DNA of 20,480 bases from Anaerolineales bacterium UBA5797 (GCA_002418205.1 DIDP01000007.1:1-20480), one strand, 5' to 3'; shown: positions 1-7,629, counted from the stretch's first letter. The notes: a model not told the origin generated them from the letters alone. Numbers and translations: made by a program.

Positions 1-45
1 TATTGACTTATTGCGCTATCCCGTCTTGCGGTTATGACGAGAGCG

Positions 46-51
46 TATAAT
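46..51 (+). promoter_or_regulatory. -10 box TATAAT upstream of the SMI1/KNR4-like gene
   Basis: A perfect TATAAT lies 30 nt before the ATG at 82. It leaves a short leader that contains the AGGAGAG ribosome binding site at 67-73. The -35 is poor: a TTGACT at 3-8 is too far away (37 nt) and nothing better than TCTTGC is seen at the right distance. The call rests on the -10 alone. Confidence 0.4.
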
Positions 52-81
52 TTGTCAGGAAGAATCAGGAGAGAATATTTC

Positions 82-771
82 ATGCGCAAGGAAAGCTTGA
101 TCGGATTGGCGATCTTGACGATTGCAGGAATCATTTACTCTATCTTCATTTACTTCAGTTCCGTCGGTAAGGCGCCATTCAGCGGACATCCTCGTTCCAT
201 GCCGCCCGTGGTGGATGAAACAATGGACGAACTACTACGCTCCCTGGAAATCGAGATTGAGAGGCATTTCCCTGAAGTGATCCAGTCACTTGAGCCCGGC
301 ATCACCGCCGAAGAACTCGAAAAGGCAGAGGCAGCCCTGGGGCAAACCATACACCCGGAAATGCAGGCTCTCTACCGCTGGCACAACGGACTGGCAAACG
401 GCGAGGAATTGTTTCCAGGGCACAGCTTCTGGTCGCTGGAAAACGCGATCCGTACCAATCAGGAACTTGCCGTACAGTATCGGGAATAGGGTGTAAGTTT
501 ATTGATGGCGCACGAGAAGAACTGGCTCATCCTCTTCCCTGATGCAGAAGGCGATGGCTATTACTACGATCCCAAAACCAGTTATGACACTGGCGGCGTC
601 TTCTATAATTTTCGTGAGAACAGCTATTATCGGTATTTTCCGTCCATCAGGAATTTACTCAAGGCGATCATCGAATGTTACCAAAATGGAGTCTATCCAC
701 AGGGCTCGATTCAGGATTTTGAACTCGAAGATACAATCATGGATAAATATGGGATCGCGAATATGAATTAA
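82..771 (+). pseudogene. SMI1/KNR4 (SUKH) family protein interrupted by an in-frame TAG
   Basis: Two pieces of one SMI1/KNR4 domain lie in the same frame: residues 1-135 from ATG 82 (AGGAGAG at 67-73 in good position) and a second piece from about ATG 505 to 771. They are separated only by TAG at 487-489 followed by GVSLLMAHEKNW. The first piece has a membrane segment at residues 5-25, a linker, then the domain start (TAEELEKAEAALG, PEMQALYRWHNG, FPGHSFWSLENAI). The second has the typical domain end (NWLILFPDAEGDGYYYDP, FPSIRNLLKAIIECY). SUKH-fold proteins often act as immunity or regulatory adaptors. A CAG-to-TAG change would explain the break, since Gln fits between YRE and GVSLL. A sequencing error, readthrough or reinitiation at 505 remains possible. 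No toxin gene is visible beside it. Confidence 0.75.
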
Positions 772-802
772 TGACTGCCATCGGAGAAAAGGAGAATGAT
801 CA

Positions 803-1825
803 ATGCCACTTCGGCTAATGGAGATTTATCTCCCTGAGACAAACGACGATGCGATAAGCGAGTTTATCGACGACGAATCGATAGTCAAATTCTGGCAGGA
901 AAGATCGGCAGAGACCGGCTTACTGGTGAAAATGATCCTGTCCGTTGAACAGACAGAGAAGATGCTCGACAAGCTGGAACAACGATTTGGCGGGAAGGAC
1001 GGATTCCGCGTTGTTCTCCTGCCCATCGAAGCGACCATCCCGCGGATCAAAGGGAATAGCATCGAAGAAGAACCCGCCCCGGACAAAAGTACAAAACCGG
1101 ATAACGGGGAAAACGAGATATTGCGCATCAGTCGGGAGGAACTGTACTCCGACATTGTCGACAGCACGAAATTCACGATTACGTATGCAGCCATGGTGTT
1201 GTTATCAGCCATTGTTGCGGCAGTTGGTCTGCTTCAGGATAACGTTGCGATCGTTATCGGGGCAATGGTCATTGCTCCGCTGCTTGGCCCGAACGTTGCA
1301 CTGGCGCTGGCGACAACATTGGGAGATTTTGATCTGGGATTCAACGCACTGAAAACCAATCTACTCGGAATTTCGATCGCCTTGGGGTTGTCGATCACCA
1401 TTGGATATTTCTTTCCCGTCGATCCTGCAATACCCGAGATCGCGTCAAGGATGCATGTCGAACTGCCGGACATCGTGCTGGCTTTGGCATCCGGCAGCGC
1501 CGGGGTGCTTGCCTTTACAAGCGGGGCGTCGATTTCGTTGATCGGGGTCATGGTCGCCGTTGCATTGATGCCGCCGCTGATCACATTCGGTCTGCTGATC
1601 GGTTCAGGGAACGTCACTGGCGCAACTGGGGCATTGCTGCTGCTCATCACGAACCTCATCTGCGTCAACCTGGCTGGCGTGACAACCTTTCTGGTTCAGG
1701 GGATTCGACCTCGAAAATGGTGGGAGGCCGCCAAGGCAAAAAGAGCGGCCCGCCTGGCTATTACATTATGGTCCGTTCTACTTGCTGTCCTGATAGTCGT
1801 CATCATTTTCTCGCAAAAAAGTTAG
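803..1825 (+). CDS. DUF389 family integral membrane protein
   Basis: The protein has 340 residues. It has a soluble N-terminal part (about 1-110) that resembles the alpha/beta region found before DUF389, then an acidic and Pro/Lys linker (about 85-105), then a hydrophobic domain from residue 125 with about six membrane segments. The family core is clear: a segment ending VGLLQDNVAIVIGAMVIAPL, then LGPN, with later Gly/Ala-rich helices and VAVALMPPLITFGLL. DUF389 proteins are widespread in the cytoplasmic membrane and their biochemical function is not established. Start ATG 803 has GGAG at 791-794, 8 nt away. The gene follows the broken SMI1/KNR4 gene by 31 nt on the same strand and could be co-transcribed with it. 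The identification as DUF389 is firm; any transport role would be a guess. Confidence 0.88.
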   Translation: MPLRLMEIYLPETNDDAISEFIDDESIVKFWQERSAETGLLVKMILSVEQTEKMLDKLEQRFGGKDGFRVVLLPIEATIPRIKGNSIEEEPAPDKSTKPDNGENEILRISREELYSDIVDSTKFTITYAAMVLLSAIVAAVGLLQDNVAIVIGAMVIAPLLGPNVALALATTLGDFDLGFNALKTNLLGISIALGLSITIGYFFPVDPAIPEIASRMHVELPDIVLALASGSAGVLAFTSGASISLIGVMVAVALMPPLITFGLLIGSGNVTGATGALLLLITNLICVNLAGVTTFLVQGIRPRKWWEAAKAKRAARLAITLWSVLLAVLIVVIIFSQKS

Positions 1826-1854
1826 CTTGTCTATGAGCGCCATCGGGAGTAGTT

Positions 1855-1890
1855 GATGAAGCTTTACAACAACTTCGTCGGATTCTTTTT
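1855..1890 (+). terminator. Weak hairpin with T-rich tail after the DUF389 gene
   Basis: GATGAAG (1855-1861) can pair with CTTCGTC (1873-1879) with one G-U pair. The loop is 11 nt and GGATTCTTTTTCTT follows. The stem is short and the T tract is offset, so this is only a possible Rho-independent terminator. Confidence 0.3.
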
Positions 1891-2031
1891 CTTACTGGAA
1901 CCTCCCCGATTCACTATGCGCACCCACATATAAATTCTGTGTATTTGCCTCCAGATCAAGCCGGGGGAATCAAACTATCGATGGATTGCAGAATCGACCA
2001 GCGGTTGGATGACACGACAGGGGGAAGGCCC

Positions 2032-2037
2032 TATACT
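2032..2037 (+). promoter_or_regulatory. Possible -10 box TATACT before the CPBP gene
   Basis: TATACT lies 37 nt before ATG 2075 in a 249-nt intergenic region that otherwise shows no gene. No convincing -35 is present: TTGGAT at 2005-2010 is 21 nt away and GATGAC at 2009-2014 is a poor match. A good ribosome binding site (GGAGG at 2066-2070) lies between this box and the start. Confidence 0.3.
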
Positions 2038-2074
2038 GGTCACATCGTAACCAACCTTAGTAACTGGAGGAAGC

Positions 2075-2776
2075 ATGAATACAACTGATGTAGAAAAAGG
2101 CACCATATGGCGTCGTCTGGCGCTCGTAACAGTCCTTTTGATACTGCTCGTCGGTCCCAATTTTGGACCCATCCCATCCCTTCTGGGTCAGAGCCTGTCG
2201 ATCGAAAACTCGGTTATCGCCCTGCTGATCTCGTTCTGGATCGGTTTCTCGATCATCATCGCGGTGATCCTGCGGATGAGCGGCGGCATGTCCCTGGGAG
2301 GGTTGTTCCGCTCGCTGGGATTGGGCACCCCCTCCCGCACGGCAGCGAACATCACCGGGCTGTCGCTGGGCCTGGTTTGGGGATTCATGTTCCTGTCCAG
2401 CATCCTCCAATTCGACCCAGATGCGGACATCACCCAGATCAACGGTTTCCGCGTGGCAGCTGCCTTGCTGGCTGCGGGAGGCACCCTGCTGGAGGACTTC
2501 GTAACGCGCGGATACCTGATGAACCAGATGCAGAAGATAAAGCTACCCAACTGGGTGCAGGTTGTCGCCTCGGCGCTGGTCTTCGCCCTGTACCACACGA
2601 TCTGGGGATTCAACGTCTTCTCGTTCATCTTCAGCGTGGTGTACGGTCTGCTGCTCGGCGGGTTGTTCGTATGGGGCAAGCGCAGCCTCACCCCCGTCAT
2701 CCTCGGTCACAGCCTGGCAGTACTCATCAGCGAACCCTTCGCTACGATGATGATCTTCCTGGTCCCAGGGTTATAG
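2075..2776 (+). CDS. CPBP (CAAX/Abi) family intramembrane protease-like protein
   Basis: This 233-residue, highly hydrophobic protein has about six or seven membrane segments. The CPBP signature is recognisable: motif 1 as E140-D141-F-V-T-R145 in LLEDFVTRGYLM, motif 2 as FALYH174 and motif 3 as GH212SLAVLI. In the family these Glu, Arg and His residues form the intramembrane metalloprotease site. Here the usual EE pair is ED, and the Asn/Asp four residues after the third-motif His is Val. Activity is therefore plausible but not certain. Family members include the CAAX prenyl protease Rce1, bacteriocin self-immunity proteins and stress-related proteases; nothing nearby selects one of these roles. 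ATG 2075 is supported by GGAGG at 2066-2070. The gene appears monocistronic, ending just before a strong hairpin. Confidence 0.82.
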   Translation: MNTTDVEKGTIWRRLALVTVLLILLVGPNFGPIPSLLGQSLSIENSVIALLISFWIGFSIIIAVILRMSGGMSLGGLFRSLGLGTPSRTAANITGLSLGLVWGFMFLSSILQFDPDADITQINGFRVAAALLAAGGTLLEDFVTRGYLMNQMQKIKLPNWVQVVASALVFALYHTIWGFNVFSFIFSVVYGLLLGGLFVWGKRSLTPVILGHSLAVLISEPFATMMIFLVPGL

Positions 2777-2791
2777 TCTCTTCGCCGATTT

Positions 2792-2833
2792 GAGACCTCC
2801 GGGATTCCGATGGAGCCCGGAGGTCTCGGGTTT
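2792..2833 (+). terminator. Perfect 12-bp hairpin after the CPBP gene
   Basis: GAGACCTCCGGG (2792-2803) and CCCGGAGGTCTC (2816-2827) are perfect inverted repeats with a 12-nt loop. They lie 16 nt after the CPBP stop codon. Only GGGTTT follows, so the U tract is short. Termination is likely but may be partial, allowing readthrough into the kinase gene. Confidence 0.6.
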
Positions 2834-2838
2834 ATAAT
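2833..2838 (+). promoter_or_regulatory. -10 box TATAAT directly upstream of the kinase ATG
   Basis: A perfect TATAAT ends 6 nt before ATG 2845, so the expected transcription start falls on or next to the start codon. No Shine-Dalgarno sequence precedes the ATG. Together this suggests a leaderless mRNA. The expected -35 position falls within the second arm region of the upstream hairpin and shows no consensus. Confidence 0.5.
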
Positions 2839-2844
2839 ATTCAG

Positions 2845-4029
2845 ATGGAGAACCTTTCAGCCTCCCGGCGCAACGTATGGGAAAAGTGGGATTGGGTCTG
2901 GCACGCCTCCTCCCTTGCCTTTTTAGGCCTGCATATTGTGCTGAGTCTCGGCAAAGACACACCCGGTTATTCCATATCGCACTTCCTGATCCTCTCGGCA
3001 GTGCTGGTGATGTGGTATCTGCCTTTCATCGCAACAACCAGAGAACGTTGGTGTATTGCCCCCAGGATCGGGTTGCTGTATTTCCTCCCTGGCTGGGGTT
3101 TATGGGCAGGGCTGATCGCCCTGGACGGCGGTTCGATGCTGCTGGCAGGGATGTTCTATCCACTGATCTTCACCCGCTTTCCGATCCACTGGGCGATACC
3201 GGTGGCGATAGCCCAGACCCTTGGGCTATACCTGCTGTTCATCCTGCTATACCCCACCGGGAACTGGTTCATCATCTTAATCATCACGCTGGGACTGCTG
3301 CTGGCGGGAGCCTTGATCGGCGTTTTCATCTCTTCATTGATCAACCAGAGTGTGGAGCGGCAGCGCATGCTGGACGAATTCATCCAGACCCGCGCCAGGG
3401 TGTTGAAGATGGAGCGTGAGGCGGGGGTGTTGGCTGAACGGCAACGCATGGCACGCGAGATCCACGACACGCTCGCACAGCATTTCACATCCGTCATCAT
3501 GCACCTTGCCGCCACGCGCCTGAGTGAGCCGGCGGACCTGCAGACGCACGTTGAGCAGGCTGAGCAGACCGCCCGTGAAGGACTGGATGAAGCCCGCCGC
3601 ATGATCTGGGACCGAAAACCGGAACAACTCGTGGAGGCCTCCCTGGTGGAAGCCATCGAAGAGGTGGCGGCACGCTGGTCGGTCGAGAACGCCGTACATG
3701 TGGATCTGGCTGTCACCGGTACTCCCCAACCGCTCGATCCGTCCATGGACCATGCCCTGCTGCGCATCTCACAGGAGGCGCTGCACAACATCAAGAAACA
3801 TGCCCGCGCACGTAACGTCACGATCACCCTGTCATACATGACGGATGCCCTGGCATTGGATGTGGCAGATGACGGAAGGGGCTTCGATGCCGGAATGAAC
3901 GGACGCGGCTTCGGACTGAAGTCCATGCTCGGGCGGGTGGAGGAGATCGGGGGCGAGTTGACCGTCGAGAGCGAGCCGGGCGTTGGCACCAAAGTAGCCG
4001 TGCTGGTTCCCATTCCGGGGGCAACATGA
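2845..4029 (+). CDS. Sensor histidine kinase, NarL/DesK-type (HisKA_3)
   Basis: This 394-residue membrane kinase has five or six hydrophobic helices in residues 20-165, with no large periplasmic domain. A coiled linker (about 168-200) leads to the dimerisation and phosphoacceptor box MAREIHDTLAQ with His207. The HATPase_c domain has an N box (RISQEALHNIKKHA, from about residue 307), a G1 box (DVADDGRGFD) and a G2 box (NGRGFGLKSM). The His-Asp-Thr-Leu box is typical of the HisKA_3 family, whose partners are LuxR-type regulators. The next gene is exactly that, overlapping by ATGA at 4026-4029, which implies translational coupling. With no extracellular sensor domain, the signal is probably sensed within the membrane, as for DesK or LiaS, but that is inference. 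No ribosome binding site is seen; the ATG follows a -10 box directly. Confidence 0.93.
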   Translation: MENLSASRRNVWEKWDWVWHASSLAFLGLHIVLSLGKDTPGYSISHFLILSAVLVMWYLPFIATTRERWCIAPRIGLLYFLPGWGLWAGLIALDGGSMLLAGMFYPLIFTRFPIHWAIPVAIAQTLGLYLLFILLYPTGNWFIILIITLGLLLAGALIGVFISSLINQSVERQRMLDEFIQTRARVLKMEREAGVLAERQRMAREIHDTLAQHFTSVIMHLAATRLSEPADLQTHVEQAEQTAREGLDEARRMIWDRKPEQLVEASLVEAIEEVAARWSVENAVHVDLAVTGTPQPLDPSMDHALLRISQEALHNIKKHARARNVTITLSYMTDALALDVADDGRGFDAGMNGRGFGLKSMLGRVEEIGGELTVESEPGVGTKVAVLVPIPGAT

Positions 4030-4658
4030 AGATCCGCATATTGATCGTCGACGATCACCCGGTGGTCCGCAGCGGACTGCGCGCCCTGCTCGCCTCACAG
4101 GCGGACTTCGAAGTGGTTGCCGAAGCCGGGAACGGGGAGGAAGCTTCGGCCTTGTCCGTCTCCCACGCGCCGCATGTCATCCTGATGGACCTGCAGATGC
4201 CCGTGCTGGATGGTCTGTCCGCCACGCGTCTCATCCACGCCCGTCAGCCTGACACGAACATCCTGGTGCTGACGACCTACAACACGGATGCCGACATCCT
4301 GCCCGCCCTCGAAGCCGGTGCGACAGGCTATCTGCTCAAGGACGCGCCTCCCGGGGAGTTGTTCCGTGCCGTGCGTAGCGCAGCGCGCGGCGAAGTGACG
4401 CTCGCACCGGGCGTGGCCGAGAAAATGACCCGCCGCCTGACGGACCCGTCCAGCACCTCGTTGAGTATGCGCGAGATCGAAGTTCTTGAGCTTGCCTCGC
4501 GCGGCAGCTCGAACAAGCAGATCGCAGACCGGCTGCATATCTCGGAAGCGACGGTCAAATCACACTTTGTCCACATCTTCAATAAACTGGGCGCATCCGA
4601 CCGCACCTCGGCAGTTACTCTTGCGCTCAAACGAAAGATCATCCGACTGGACGAATGA
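4026..4658 (+). CDS. Response regulator, NarL/FixJ family with LuxR-type HTH
   Basis: The protein has 210 residues. The receiver domain (1-120) has the acidic pocket D9-D10, phosphoacceptor D55 in VILMDLQMP, a Thr in VLTT and a Lys in YLLKDAPPGEL. A LuxR/GerE helix-turn-helix follows (about 145-205): LSMREIEVLELASRGSSNKQIA, then ISEATVKSH and IFNKLGASDRTSAV. It is the evident partner of the kinase encoded just upstream, with which it shares 4 nt. The regulon is unknown. Neither the CPBP gene upstream nor the phosphatase gene downstream shows an obvious shared operator. The domain assignment is certain. Confidence 0.95.
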   Translation: MKIRILIVDDHPVVRSGLRALLASQADFEVVAEAGNGEEASALSVSHAPHVILMDLQMPVLDGLSATRLIHARQPDTNILVLTTYNTDADILPALEAGATGYLLKDAPPGELFRAVRSAARGEVTLAPGVAEKMTRRLTDPSSTSLSMREIEVLELASRGSSNKQIADRLHISEATVKSHFVHIFNKLGASDRTSAVTLALKRKIIRLDE

Positions 4659-4803
4659 CGAAATTGAGTTCTACCGTTCTCAATGGGAAAATTCACTTTT
4701 ACAACAAAGCGCACAAACCAGTCACTGAAGAGCCCGAAACTTCCCGGGAAAACCGAACTGCCTGACCCCGGATTCACCGAAATCAAACTGATGAACTCCA
4801 TAG

Positions 4804-4809
4804 TAAAAT
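4804..4809 (+). promoter_or_regulatory. Possible -10 box TAAAAT placed for leaderless transcription
   Basis: TAAAAT ends 6 nt before ATG 4816, the same spacing as at the kinase gene. The AGGG at 4811-4814 is only one base from the ATG and so is too close to serve as a normal Shine-Dalgarno. No -35 consensus is visible. Confidence 0.35.
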
Positions 4810-4815
4810 GAGGGC

Positions 4816-5535
4816 ATGGAAGTCCAGATCGCGGTTGCCAAGATCAATAAATACGCCATCTCTGAAAGCGGCGATACACTGGAAGTGGTCGAACGCCCAA
4901 ACGGCGGACTCTCCGTTGTCCTGGCGGATGGGCAGACCTCCGGGCGCGGAGCGAAGGCTGTCTCGCAAATGGTTGTCCGCAAGGTGATCGGTTTGCTGGC
5001 GGAAGGCGTCCGTGATGGAGCCGCGGCGCGTGCAGCCTCCGACGCGTTGTTCACAGAAAAAAGGGGCAAGGTCATCTGCACGCTCAACATCACATCCATT
5101 GACCTCCACAGCGGGACCATCGTGTTGACGCGCAACAACCCATCTCCCATGTTCATCTGCCGCGAAATGAACATCGACCGCATCGATATCGAAAGCATCC
5201 CACTGGGAACCTCGCGCGATGTGCGCCCATCCATTACCGAGATCGCGATCGAGCCCGGTCTGACGATCGTCGTTTACACGGACGGAATCGTCCATGCAGG
5301 GGAGCGGCGCGGCCAGCCCATGAATGTCATCGAGGTCCTACGCTCGATGCTCGAGGATCAGGATCCCAGCCCGCAGGAGATCGCAGACGCGCTCCTCGCG
5401 CACGCGGTTGCACTGGATGACAACCGCCCCGCAGATGACATCAGCGTGCTTGTCCTGAAGGTCACGCGCCGCAATGGGGATAATGTCCGCCGCATGACGG
5501 TGCGCCTGCCCATCGAAGGAAGCCTGCTGTTATGA
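4816..5535 (+). CDS. SpoIIE-like (PP2C-type) protein phosphatase
   Basis: The 239-residue soluble protein consists almost entirely of one SpoIIE domain. Expected metal-binding acidic motifs are present: LADGQTSGRGA with D38-G39, VVYTDGIVHAG with D156-G157, and a C-terminal PADDISVLVLKV with D207-D208. Other family features are the LNITSIDL strand and RNNPSPMFI followed by IPLG. SpoIIE-type phosphatases dephosphorylate serine or threonine on partner proteins such as anti-anti-sigma factors. No STAS, anti-sigma or sensor domain is attached or adjacent, so the substrate is unknown. The next gene starts 36 nt later on the same strand and the third gene overlaps the second, suggesting an operon of three. 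About 30 extra residues follow the domain. Confidence 0.85.
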   Translation: MEVQIAVAKINKYAISESGDTLEVVERPNGGLSVVLADGQTSGRGAKAVSQMVVRKVIGLLAEGVRDGAAARAASDALFTEKRGKVICTLNITSIDLHSGTIVLTRNNPSPMFICREMNIDRIDIESIPLGTSRDVRPSITEIAIEPGLTIVVYTDGIVHAGERRGQPMNVIEVLRSMLEDQDPSPQEIADALLAHAVALDDNRPADDISVLVLKVTRRNGDNVRRMTVRLPIEGSLLL

Positions 5536-5571
5536 CCGCCTCCTCCGAAGTCATGCAAAAGAGTATCTGCA

Positions 5572-5937
5572 ATGGAGCCTTCCAGTAAGCGCCCGCTTGT
5601 TGGTGTGGTCGGTCCGTGCGGCTCCGGCAAATCCACCCTGATCGCAGGGCTTGAGAAACATGGCTATTCCTGCCGCCACATCGCGCAGGAACATTCCTAT
5701 GTGCAAGCCATGTGGCAGATCATCTCCAAACCCGATGTCCTCATATATCTCCACGCCTCCTTTCCCGTCAGCACGGCGCGGCGCAGACTCGATTGGCGGG
5801 AGAAGGATTATGACGAACAATACCGCAGGCTCTCCCACGCCCGGGACCATGCTCATATAATCATCGATACAGACGACCTGACTCCAGACCAGGTCTTGCA
5901 AAAAGCATTGGAGCATCTGACCGGAAGGACTGCATGA
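5572..5937 (+). CDS. Small P-loop kinase-like NTPase
   Basis: The protein has only 121 residues. A clear Walker A motif, GPCGSGKST (residues 14-22, Lys20), is followed by SKPDVLIYLHASFPVSTARRR. That segment resembles the PDLxIYL strand and the Arg-bearing helix of nucleoside or nucleotide kinases. The protein is much shorter than those kinases (normally about 190 residues or more) and lacks an evident substrate-binding insert or full lid. It may be a degenerate or minimal kinase, or a regulatory nucleotide-binding protein. Its stop overlaps the next gene's start (ATGA at 5934-5937), so the two are translationally coupled. An ATG at 5532 lies in another frame and gives only a short peptide. 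The P-loop assignment is firm; the reaction is unknown. Confidence 0.78.
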   Translation: MEPSSKRPLVGVVGPCGSGKSTLIAGLEKHGYSCRHIAQEHSYVQAMWQIISKPDVLIYLHASFPVSTARRRLDWREKDYDEQYRRLSHARDHAHIIIDTDDLTPDQVLQKALEHLTGRTA

Positions 5938-7439
5938 CAAAAATCTTCGCTTCACTCTTAAGCCTCAGCCTGTTTCTCACCTCCTGCACCCATCCTCAAC
6001 CTCAGCCTGTTTCATCCACCGCGACGCCCGAGCCTGATCCCATGACCACACCCTGGGCGGACCGATCCATATTCCGGGATGGACTTGTCCCATCCGCACA
6101 ATCAGCTCTCGATGCATTGAACGGCGCCAGCGTTTATCATATCGAGTTTACGATCGCGAACAACCTCTACGAAATCACAGGGACCGAGGAGGTCCACTAC
6201 ACAAACACAGAGGACGTGCCTCTCAACGAAGTCCAATTCCGCCTGTTCCCAAACATCCTGGGTGGGACGATGCAGGTTTCAAATCTGACGGTCGATGGGA
6301 ATGGCGTCACACCCGCGTATCAATTGAACAACAGTCTGATGGTCGTGCCATTGTCCGCGCCGCTTGAGGTGGGGCAAAGTACCATCATCAAAATGGATTA
6401 CGCGGTCACCGTTCCACAGACCGTTGAATTGAATTACGGTGTGCTGGCGTATTACGACGATGTACTTGCGCTCGCGCACGCCAATCCCATGATCTGTGTC
6501 TATGATGACGAAGGCTGGAACGCGGAACTCCCTCCGCAGGATGGCGACGTTACCTATGCAGATGCGGCATTCTACCTTGTGCGCATCCACGCGCCGAAAG
6601 ACCTGACGCTGGTCACGTCGGGGAGCGAGATCAGCCTTGACGAAGCCGGGCAGACCCAGGTCCTGACTGTTGCGAACGGTCCGGCACGCGATTTCTATCT
6701 GGCGGCGAGTCCGTATTTCGAGGAAGTCTCGCAAATATCGAATGGCGTCGTAATTCACAGTTATGCTGGGAAGGAATTGCAGAACGGCGCCCATTTTGCG
6801 TTGCAGGTTGCATCGAGATCCATCGAAGTGTTCAACAGGCGTTACGCTCCTTATCCCTACACCGAGCTCGATATCGTTGCCACCCCAAACCTGGCGTTGG
6901 GCATCGAATATCCGGGCGCGATCGCGATTACGACCCGCATCTACGATGTAAGCGGCGATTATCGCGGCGCTCCCACAAGCCAATACATGGAATCGACGGT
7001 GGCGCACGAGGTGGGACATCAATGGTTCTACAATCTGGTCGGCGATGACCAGCTTGACGACCCGTGGCTGGATGAATCGCTGACTCAATTCGCCACGCTT
7101 CAATATTATGCGGATACCTATGGCAGCCAGGGCGAGGAGGGTTTTCGCACCGGTCTGGAGAGCCGCTGGTCGCGCGTAAGCAATGCAGATATTCCGATCG
7201 GCATGCCGGTTGCAAGCTACCAGGGCGGGGAGTATGGAGCGATCGTCTATGGGCGCGGACCGTTATTCTTTGTGGCGCTCAAAAACGAGATGGGAACGGA
7301 GGCGTTCGACGTATTCTTGAAGGAATACACAGAATCACTCAGCTGGAAGATCGCCACACCCGAATATTTACAATCGCTCGCGGAACAGAAATGTGCCTGC
7401 GATCTGGACGCTTTGTTCAATGAATGGGTATATCCATGA
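5934..7439 (+). CDS. M1-family (gluzincin) metallopeptidase lipoprotein
   Basis: The protein has 501 residues. A hydrophobic signal peptide ends in the lipobox LTSC (Cys18), followed by a Pro/Gln/Thr linker, so it is probably a lipid-anchored, cell-surface protein. The M1 zinc site is complete: H358-E-V-G-H362, then 18 residues to E381 in WLDESLTQFATLQYY. The GxMEN substrate-recognition motif of aminopeptidase N appears as GIEYPGAI, the form seen in many bacterial M1-like proteins. A beta-rich N-terminal domain precedes the catalytic domain. The protein is short for M1 (aminopeptidase N is near 870 residues) and lacks the large C-terminal domains, which is usual for this bacterial subgroup. 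It probably acts as a peptidase on the outer face of the membrane. The start overlaps the P-loop gene by ATGA. Confidence 0.9.
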   Translation: MTKIFASLLSLSLFLTSCTHPQPQPVSSTATPEPDPMTTPWADRSIFRDGLVPSAQSALDALNGASVYHIEFTIANNLYEITGTEEVHYTNTEDVPLNEVQFRLFPNILGGTMQVSNLTVDGNGVTPAYQLNNSLMVVPLSAPLEVGQSTIIKMDYAVTVPQTVELNYGVLAYYDDVLALAHANPMICVYDDEGWNAELPPQDGDVTYADAAFYLVRIHAPKDLTLVTSGSEISLDEAGQTQVLTVANGPARDFYLAASPYFEEVSQISNGVVIHSYAGKELQNGAHFALQVASRSIEVFNRRYAPYPYTELDIVATPNLALGIEYPGAIAITTRIYDVSGDYRGAPTSQYMESTVAHEVGHQWFYNLVGDDQLDDPWLDESLTQFATLQYYADTYGSQGEEGFRTGLESRWSRVSNADIPIGMPVASYQGGEYGAIVYGRGPLFFVALKNEMGTEAFDVFLKEYTESLSWKIATPEYLQSLAEQKCACDLDALFNEWVYP

Positions 7440-7602
7440 CATTACAAAAGTTAATTGCCGGCACTTGGCTCAACCACCATCTCCCATATGGAAACAAATT
7501 TGCTAGGGAAGTAGTGGACCATTGGGATGTGTACGCAGCGTAGAGGAAAACATTAAAGTATCCTATGAAAAAATGAAAGCTGAGGGGTTGGTACGGGATT
7601 AA
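7436..7602 (+). pseudogene. Possible small frameshifted gene remnant after the M1 gene
   Basis: An ATG at 7436 overlaps the M1 stop codon (ATGA) and opens a 35-codon frame, MTLQKLIAGTWLNHHLPYGN and onward, ending at TAG 7541-7543. A second frame overlaps its end and runs SVEENIKVSYEKMKAEGLVR to TAA 7600-7602. Joined by one frameshift near 7537-7543, they give a protein-like string of about 56 residues with plausible helices. I do not recognise a family. It could be a decayed fourth gene of the upstream operon, a short true peptide or chance. Confidence 0.3.
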
Positions 7603-7629
7603 ACTCTACCCATGCCCTGCCAACAGGAG

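Noticed and set aside
2075..2776. CPBP protein as a bacteriocin immunity gene
   Set aside because: No bacteriocin precursor, leader peptidase or dedicated exporter is beside it, so only the family name is supported.
2107..2793. 228-codon plus-strand frame overlapping the CPBP gene
   Set aside because: Its product is His/Pro/Arg-rich and shows no family. The overlapping frame has the CPBP motifs and a proper ribosome binding site.
3156..4058. 300-codon minus-strand open frame over the kinase gene
   Set aside because: It is the antisense shadow of clear HisKA_3 and HATPase_c coding sequence, with Ser/Arg-rich low-complexity content.
4741..4750. Palindrome TTCCCGGGAA as a terminator or operator
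   Set aside because: It has no loop and no T tract, is only 10 bp long, and has no partner copy near a promoter.
6279..7103. 274-codon minus-strand open frame over the M1 gene
   Set aside because: It runs antisense to the HExxH-containing catalytic region and shows no domain of its own.
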